DNA of 64,000 bases, from assembly GCF_029094505.1 (NCBI RefSeq), contig NZ_CP119108.1, positions 310,001-374,000 of the forward strand, in the 5' to 3' direction. This stretch comes from Microbacterium horticulturae (GTDB lineage Bacteria > Actinomycetota > Actinomycetes > Actinomycetales > Microbacteriaceae). Shown in pieces: positions 59,982 through 64,000 of the stretch (position 1 is the stretch's first letter; the number at the start of each line of letters is the position of its first letter). A model generated the notes under the pieces. That model did not search any database and had not been told where the DNA came from. It saw nothing but the letters and a program-made list of their open reading frames with translations. The translations under genes were made by a program, and so were the position numbers.

Positions 59982-61514
59982 ATGAACAAGAGAGTTCTCG
60001 GCGCCGTGGGCGCCGCAGTGGCAGCGGTGCTGCTGCTCTCGGGCTGCGCGGGCGGTGGCGCCGACGCGTCCCCGGCGACGCACGACAAGACGCTGCGGCT
60101 GGCCACGATGACCGTGCCGCAGAGCCTGGACCCGAAGGATGCCACGGGCAGCGCACTGCCGTTCTTCCAGGCGGTGTACGACACCCTCGTCCTGCGCACA
60201 CCCGCCGGTGACTACAAGCCGATGCTGGCGACCGAGTGGTCGTACAACGACGACCAGACCGTGCTCAGCATGACGCTGCGCACCGGCGTGACCTTCGACG
60301 ATGGCACCCCGTTCGACGCGAAGGCCGCGAAGGCGAACCTCGAGCGGTTCCGTGACAGCGGGGGACCGGATGCCGCGAACCTGGCCGGCGTCACGGTGGA
60401 TGCCGTCGACGACAGCCACATCACCCTCACGCTCGAGCAGCCCAACCCCGGCCTGCTGTTCTTCCTCTCGGATTCGGCCGGGCTCATGGCCAACCCCGCC
60501 GACTTCGACGAGAAGGATGCGCTGGTCACCACTCCCGACGGCACCGGACCCTATGTGCTCGACAAGGACAAGACGGCGATCGGCACCACCTGGGTGTACG
60601 ACCAGCGCAAGGACTACTGGGGTACCGCGCCCGACTTCTCGACGGTGACGATGCAGGTCTTCGACAACGAGAATGCGATCGTCAACGGCCTGAAGACGGG
60701 GCAGATCGACGCCGCGGTGCTGCAGTCCGCCGACCAGCAGCTGGCTGCCGAACAGGACAAGGACCTCACGTTCCAGGACGTGCTGTTCGACTTCCAGGGC
60801 ATTCTGCTGTTCGACCGCGGCGGTGCCGTCACGCCCGCGCTCGCCAAGCCCGAGGTGCGCCAGGCGCTCAACGAGGCGATCGACCGCGAGACCCTGCTGA
60901 AGGTCGTGCGCGACGGTCGCGGACAGGTCACCAGCCAGGTCTGGGGCGTCGACAGCCAGGGCTACGAGACGTCGCTCGACGACTACTACCCGTACGACCC
61001 CGCCAAGGCGAAGCAGCTGCTCGCCGACGCCGGCTACCCGAACGGCTTCGAGCTCACGCTGCCCCGCCTGACGTCGATCGTCACCGACAACATCGCCAGC
61101 GCCCTGCAGACCGACTTTGCGAAGATCGGCGTGAAGCTGACGTGGGCCGACGTGGATGCGGCATCCGCCCTCAAGCAGATCTTCGTCGAGAAGAAGTTCT
61201 CGGGCATGGTCATGAACATGGGCCAGTCGTCGAACGACTGGATCGTCTACTCGACGCTGATCGCACCCGGGACGTTCAACTTCTTCGGCACCATGGACGA
61301 CCAGGTCAACAAGCTCGCCGCCCAGGCGCGCGCGCTGCCGGCCGACCAGACGGCCGAGCTCTACAAGAAGATGAACGAGCGCATCGTCGAGCAGGCGTGG
61401 TTCGTGCCCTTCTACCGCATGACGTACGAGCTCGTCACGGTGCCCGGCGTCACCGCCGCGCCGCAGGCCGGCATGGCCGTCCCGTCCATCTACAACTACT
61501 CGCTCAGCAAGTGA
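59982..61514 (+). CDS. Family 5 ABC transporter substrate-binding lipoprotein
   Basis: 510 residues; lipobox LSGC (MNKRVLGAVGAAVAAVLLLSGC). Family 5 features: TVPQSLDPKDATGSALPFFQAVYDTLV, LRTGVTFDDGTPFDAKAAKANLERF, GTGPYVLD, VRQALNEAIDRETLLK. Such proteins bind oligopeptides, but also oligosaccharides, nickel or other ligands. The neighbouring xylosidase locus makes an oligosaccharide possible. A 53-base leader separates promoter and ATG. Confidence 0.93.
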   Translation: MNKRVLGAVGAAVAAVLLLSGCAGGGADASPATHDKTLRLATMTVPQSLDPKDATGSALPFFQAVYDTLVLRTPAGDYKPMLATEWSYNDDQTVLSMTLRTGVTFDDGTPFDAKAAKANLERFRDSGGPDAANLAGVTVDAVDDSHITLTLEQPNPGLLFFLSDSAGLMANPADFDEKDALVTTPDGTGPYVLDKDKTAIGTTWVYDQRKDYWGTAPDFSTVTMQVFDNENAIVNGLKTGQIDAAVLQSADQQLAAEQDKDLTFQDVLFDFQGILLFDRGGAVTPALAKPEVRQALNEAIDRETLLKVVRDGRGQVTSQVWGVDSQGYETSLDDYYPYDPAKAKQLLADAGYPNGFELTLPRLTSIVTDNIASALQTDFAKIGVKLTWADVDAASALKQIFVEKKFSGMVMNMGQSSNDWIVYSTLIAPGTFNFFGTMDDQVNKLAAQARALPADQTAELYKKMNERIVEQAWFVPFYRMTYELVTVPGVTAAPQAGMAVPSIYNYSLSK

Positions 61515-61519
61515 GTCGT

Positions 61520-61549
61520 CGCGGCGGGGCCTACCCGGGCCCCGCCGCG
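61520..61549 (+). terminator. GC-rich hairpin after the binding-protein gene
   Basis: CGCGGCGGGGCC and GGCCCCGCCGCG, 12 perfect base pairs with a six-base loop, no T tract. As at 24213, it separates a binding-protein gene from the rest of its operon. Confidence 0.8.
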
Positions 61550-61572
61550 ATCCCGACCCGGAAAGAACACCC

Positions 61573-62514
61573 ATGCTCGGCTTCCTCATCCGCCGGCTGA
61601 CCGGCAGCATCGCGCTGCTGCTGGTGACCGCGCTGCTGACGTTCGTGCTGCTGTCGATCCCGAATCAAGACGTCGGCCGCCAGCTGCTCGGCATGCAGGC
61701 CACCCAGCAGGCGATCGATGCCAAGAACGCCGAGCTGGGCCTGGACCGGCCCATCCTCGTGCAGTTCTTCGACTGGCTGGTGCGGGCGGTCCAGGGCGAC
61801 CTCGGCCGCTCCTGGTTCTCGAGCGAGAACGTCACGACGGCGATCGGCAACCGTCTGCCGGTCACGCTCAGCCTCATGATCGGCGTGACGCTGGTCACCG
61901 CCGTGTGCGGCTACCTGCTGGGCGTGTGGGCCGGTACCCGTCGCGGCCGTGTCGACACGTTCGTGCAGGTGTTCTCGGTCGCCGGCTACGCGCTGCCCGG
62001 CTTTCTCGTCACGATCGTGATCGTCATCGTCTTCGCGGTGAAGCTCGGCTGGTTCCCCGCCGTCGGCTACACGCCGATCACCATTTCGTTCACCGGGTGG
62101 CTGTCGACGATCACGCTGCCGGTGATCTCGCTGTCACTCGCAGCCGTCGCCGGCGTCGCCCAGCAGGTGCGCTCGTCGGTCATCGAGGTATCGCGCTCCG
62201 ATTACATCCGCACACTGACCACGCGCGGACTGCCGCGGCGCCGCATCCTCTTCCGTCACGTGTTGCGTAACGCCTCGGCCCCGGCGCTCACCGTGCTCGG
62301 TCTGCAGTTCGTCGGCCTGCTGGGCGGCGCGGTCATCGTGGAGCAGATCTTCGGACTGCCCGGCATCGGATCGATGACCATCAAATACACGTCGCAGGGC
62401 GACATCCCGATCATCATGGGCCTGGTGATGCTCACCGCGATCGGCGTCGTCATCATCAACCTGCTCGTCGATCTCGCGATCGGCGCGCTGCTGCCGAAGG
62501 CGAGGGTGTCATGA
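61573..62514 (+). CDS. Family 5 ABC transporter permease (DppB type)
   Basis: 313 residues, six helices. Family features: MLGFLIRRLTGSIALLLVTALLTFVLL start, GLDRPILVQFFDWLVRAVQGDLGRSW, and the EAA region SDYIRTLTTRGLPRRRILFRHVLRNASAPALTVLG. The stop overlaps the next start (ATGA). Confidence 0.95.
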   Translation: MLGFLIRRLTGSIALLLVTALLTFVLLSIPNQDVGRQLLGMQATQQAIDAKNAELGLDRPILVQFFDWLVRAVQGDLGRSWFSSENVTTAIGNRLPVTLSLMIGVTLVTAVCGYLLGVWAGTRRGRVDTFVQVFSVAGYALPGFLVTIVIVIVFAVKLGWFPAVGYTPITISFTGWLSTITLPVISLSLAAVAGVAQQVRSSVIEVSRSDYIRTLTTRGLPRRRILFRHVLRNASAPALTVLGLQFVGLLGGAVIVEQIFGLPGIGSMTIKYTSQGDIPIIMGLVMLTAIGVVIINLLVDLAIGALLPKARVS

Positions 62515-64000
62515 CACAGGATGCCGCACCCCTGACCGCCGGTCTCGCACAGGCCGAGGCATCCCGCCCCGTCGGCATCTGGCGGGCGCTGCTCTCGCGT
62601 CCGCTTGCGGTGATTTCTGCCGCCCTCCTGCTCGTCGTCGTCCTCGTGGCGATCCTCGCGCCCTGGATAGCCCCGTTCGGCGCGAACCAGGCCGATCTCA
62701 TCCACGCGTTCGAGGGCCCCCAAGCCGGCCATCCGCTCGGCTTCGACTCCGCCGGCCGCGACGTGCTCTCGCGCCTGATCTACGGCGCGCAGAACACCAT
62801 CGGCGGGGCCGGGATAGCGCTGGTCGTCGCGCTCGTGATCGGCGTGCCCGCGGGCCTGATCGCCGGCTACTGCGGGCGCTGGTTCGACTCGGTGTCGAAC
62901 TGGATGACCAACCTCGTCATGTCGCTGCCGGCCATGATCATCCTGCTGGCGTCGCGGGCCGTGCTCGGCCCCACCGTGTGGGTGCTGATGGTCGTGCTCG
63001 GCTTCCTCGTCTCGCCGTCGTTCTTCCGCCTCGTGCGCGGGGCGGTGGCCGGCGTGCGCGGCGAGCTGTATGTCGACGCGGCGCGGGTCTCTGGCCTATC
63101 CGACGCGCGCATCATCGCTCGGCACGTGCTGACCGTGGTGCGGGCACCCGTGATCATCCAGGTGGCGCTCGTGGGCGGTATCGCGATCGGCCTGCAGGCG
63201 GGCCTGGAGTTCATCGGCATCGGCAGCGGCAACATCCCCACCTGGGGTGCCATGCTCAACGAGGCGTTCACGAACTTCTACCGCGCGCCGCTGCTGCTGC
63301 TCTGGCCGGGACTCGCACTGGGCCTGACCAGCGCCGCGCTCGTGCTGCTGGCCGCCGGCATCCGCGACGCGCTCGACGATCGGGGCCGCGAGCCCCGGGC
63401 GCCCGCTCGCGCACGCCGCCAGGCGATGGCGGCGCAGCGGGCCGCCGAGCGCGCGGAGCTGCCCGCCGACGGTCGTGGCGACCTGCTCTCGATCCGCGGG
63501 CTGCGCGTCGCGTACCGGCAGGGTGAGGGCGACGACATCGAGGTCGTGCACGGCGTCGACCTCGATGTGGCCCGGGGGCAGATAGTGGGCCTGGTCGGCG
63601 AATCCGGGTCGGGCAAGAGCCAGACGGCGTTCTCGGCGCTGGGCATCATCCCGACCGACGGGTACGTGCGGTCGGGGTCGATCCTGGTGACAGGGCGGGA
63701 GGTCGTGGATGCCGCCCCCGACGACGCCCGACGCGCCCGGCGTGCGCTCGGCTACGTGCCGCAGGAGCCCATGAGCAACCTCGACCCCTCGTTCACGATC
63801 GGGTCGCAGCTGACCGAGCCGCTGCGCGTCGGCGGCGGAATGCGCCGTGTCGACGCGAAGCGCACCGTGCTCGACCTGCTGCGTGCGGTGGAGATCGCCG
63901 ACCCCGAGCGCGTGTACCGCTCGTACCCCCATGAGATATCGGGCGGCATGGCCCAGCGCGTGCTCATCGCCGGCGCCCTGTCGACCGATCCGGCGCTGAT
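62511..64000 (+). CDS. Fused ABC permease-ATPase (DppC-DppD), truncated by the window end
   Basis: Open from ATG 62511 to the window edge (at least 496 residues). The first about 290 residues are a complete DppC-type permease (DLIHAFEGPQAGHPLGFDSAGRDVLSRLIYG, EAA region YVDAARVSGLSDARIIARHVL). A charged linker (about 290-325) leads without a stop into an ABC ATPase: VGESGSGKSQ, YVPQEPMSNLDPSF, SGGMAQRVLIAGAL. Permease-ATPase fusions of this kind occur in actinobacterial family 5 transporters. The rest of the ATPase, perhaps with a second cassette (DppF), lies outside. Confidence 0.93.
   Translation, partial: MTQDAAPLTAGLAQAEASRPVGIWRALLSRPLAVISAALLLVVVLVAILAPWIAPFGANQADLIHAFEGPQAGHPLGFDSAGRDVLSRLIYGAQNTIGGAGIALVVALVIGVPAGLIAGYCGRWFDSVSNWMTNLVMSLPAMIILLASRAVLGPTVWVLMVVLGFLVSPSFFRLVRGAVAGVRGELYVDAARVSGLSDARIIARHVLTVVRAPVIIQVALVGGIAIGLQAGLEFIGIGSGNIPTWGAMLNEAFTNFYRAPLLLLWPGLALGLTSAALVLLAAGIRDALDDRGREPRAPARARRQAMAAQRAAERAELPADGRGDLLSIRGLRVAYRQGEGDDIEVVHGVDLDVARGQIVGLVGESGSGKSQTAFSALGIIPTDGYVRSGSILVTGREVVDAAPDDARRARRALGYVPQEPMSNLDPSFTIGSQLTEPLRVGGGMRRVDAKRTVLDLLRAVEIADPERVYRSYPHEISGGMAQRVLIAGALSTDPAL

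Noticed and set aside
1..64000. tRNA, rRNA, integrase, insertion sequence or prophage
   Set aside because: I looked for cloverleaf-like genes, transposase or integrase motifs and flanking duplications and found none that hold up.

Overview
The window is a 64 kb piece of a high-G+C actinobacterial chromosome. Protein families, very strong GC-ending codon bias, short intergenic gaps, frequent ATGA start/stop overlaps and apparently leaderless promoters (a TANNNT box ending 6-8 nt before the start codon) all fit Microbacteriaceae, most likely Microbacterium. The 7-mer GGATGCC and its complement occur very often in genes and in gaps. I see no rRNA, tRNA, integrase, transposase or CRISPR array.

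Layout. 1-2.0 kb: panD, panC and a DUF2520 Rossmann protein (pantothenate/CoA supply; coaBC lies at 36 kb). 2.1-8.4 kb: a solitary ctaD, a zinc alcohol dehydrogenase, an SDR reductase overlapping a rhodanese sulfurtransferase, an MBL-fold hydrolase and an extremely Met/Cys-rich four-helix copper protein. 8.6-17.4 kb: housekeeping and membrane genes (TRIC channel, PadR plus HAAS membrane partner, M20 amidohydrolase, YeiH-type exporter with divergent LysR regulator, MgtC). 17.5-29 kb: a sugar-alcohol cluster (two dehydrogenases, a ribose-type ABC transporter with DUF2291, a DhaK-DhaL fusion kinase, RpiB-like and TIM-like isomerases, a DeoR regulator, a PfkB kinase) whose composition matches the erythritol/threitol pathway. 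29-32 kb: manA and an FAD oxidoreductase.

32-36 kb: a type VII secretion toxin module on the minus strand: a YbaB-like protein, an EspC-like protein, a toxin ending in a TNT-type NAD+ glycohydrolase domain, and two small downstream genes that are immunity candidates, with a DUF2235 hydrolase upstream. 36-40 kb: coaBC, an NRDE protein, a TM2 protein with an internal duplication and a lipoprotein. 40.2-50.7 kb: a composite defence island. A helix-turn-helix protein resembling an N6-adenine methylase with its catalytic motifs erased precedes hsdM, hsdS, a cN-I type 5'-nucleotidase, a candidate structured RNA with an Abi_2/AbiF HEPN protein, a small antisense ORF and hsdR. This composite is the best candidate for an undescribed system.

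50.9-52.7 kb: a pentapeptide-repeat protein, a PaiB-like FMN protein and a lipoprotein. 52.9-59.8 kb: a bxl-like operon (binding protein, two permeases, GH3 glycosidase, LacI regulator) with matching odd palindromes before the first gene and before the regulator gene. 59.9 kb to the end: a family 5 ABC transporter whose second permease is fused to its ATPase; it runs off the window.

A recurrent non-coding theme is long near-perfect inverted repeats (arms 14-35 nt, sequences mostly unrelated) in the gaps at 8.5, 12.5, 13.3, 15.5, 29.1, 30.6, 36.0, 38.2, 50.8 and 58.6 kb. One is duplicated almost exactly on both sides of a single gene. Short tandem repeats (14, 17, 20, 23 and about 32 bp units) sit in neighbouring gaps.
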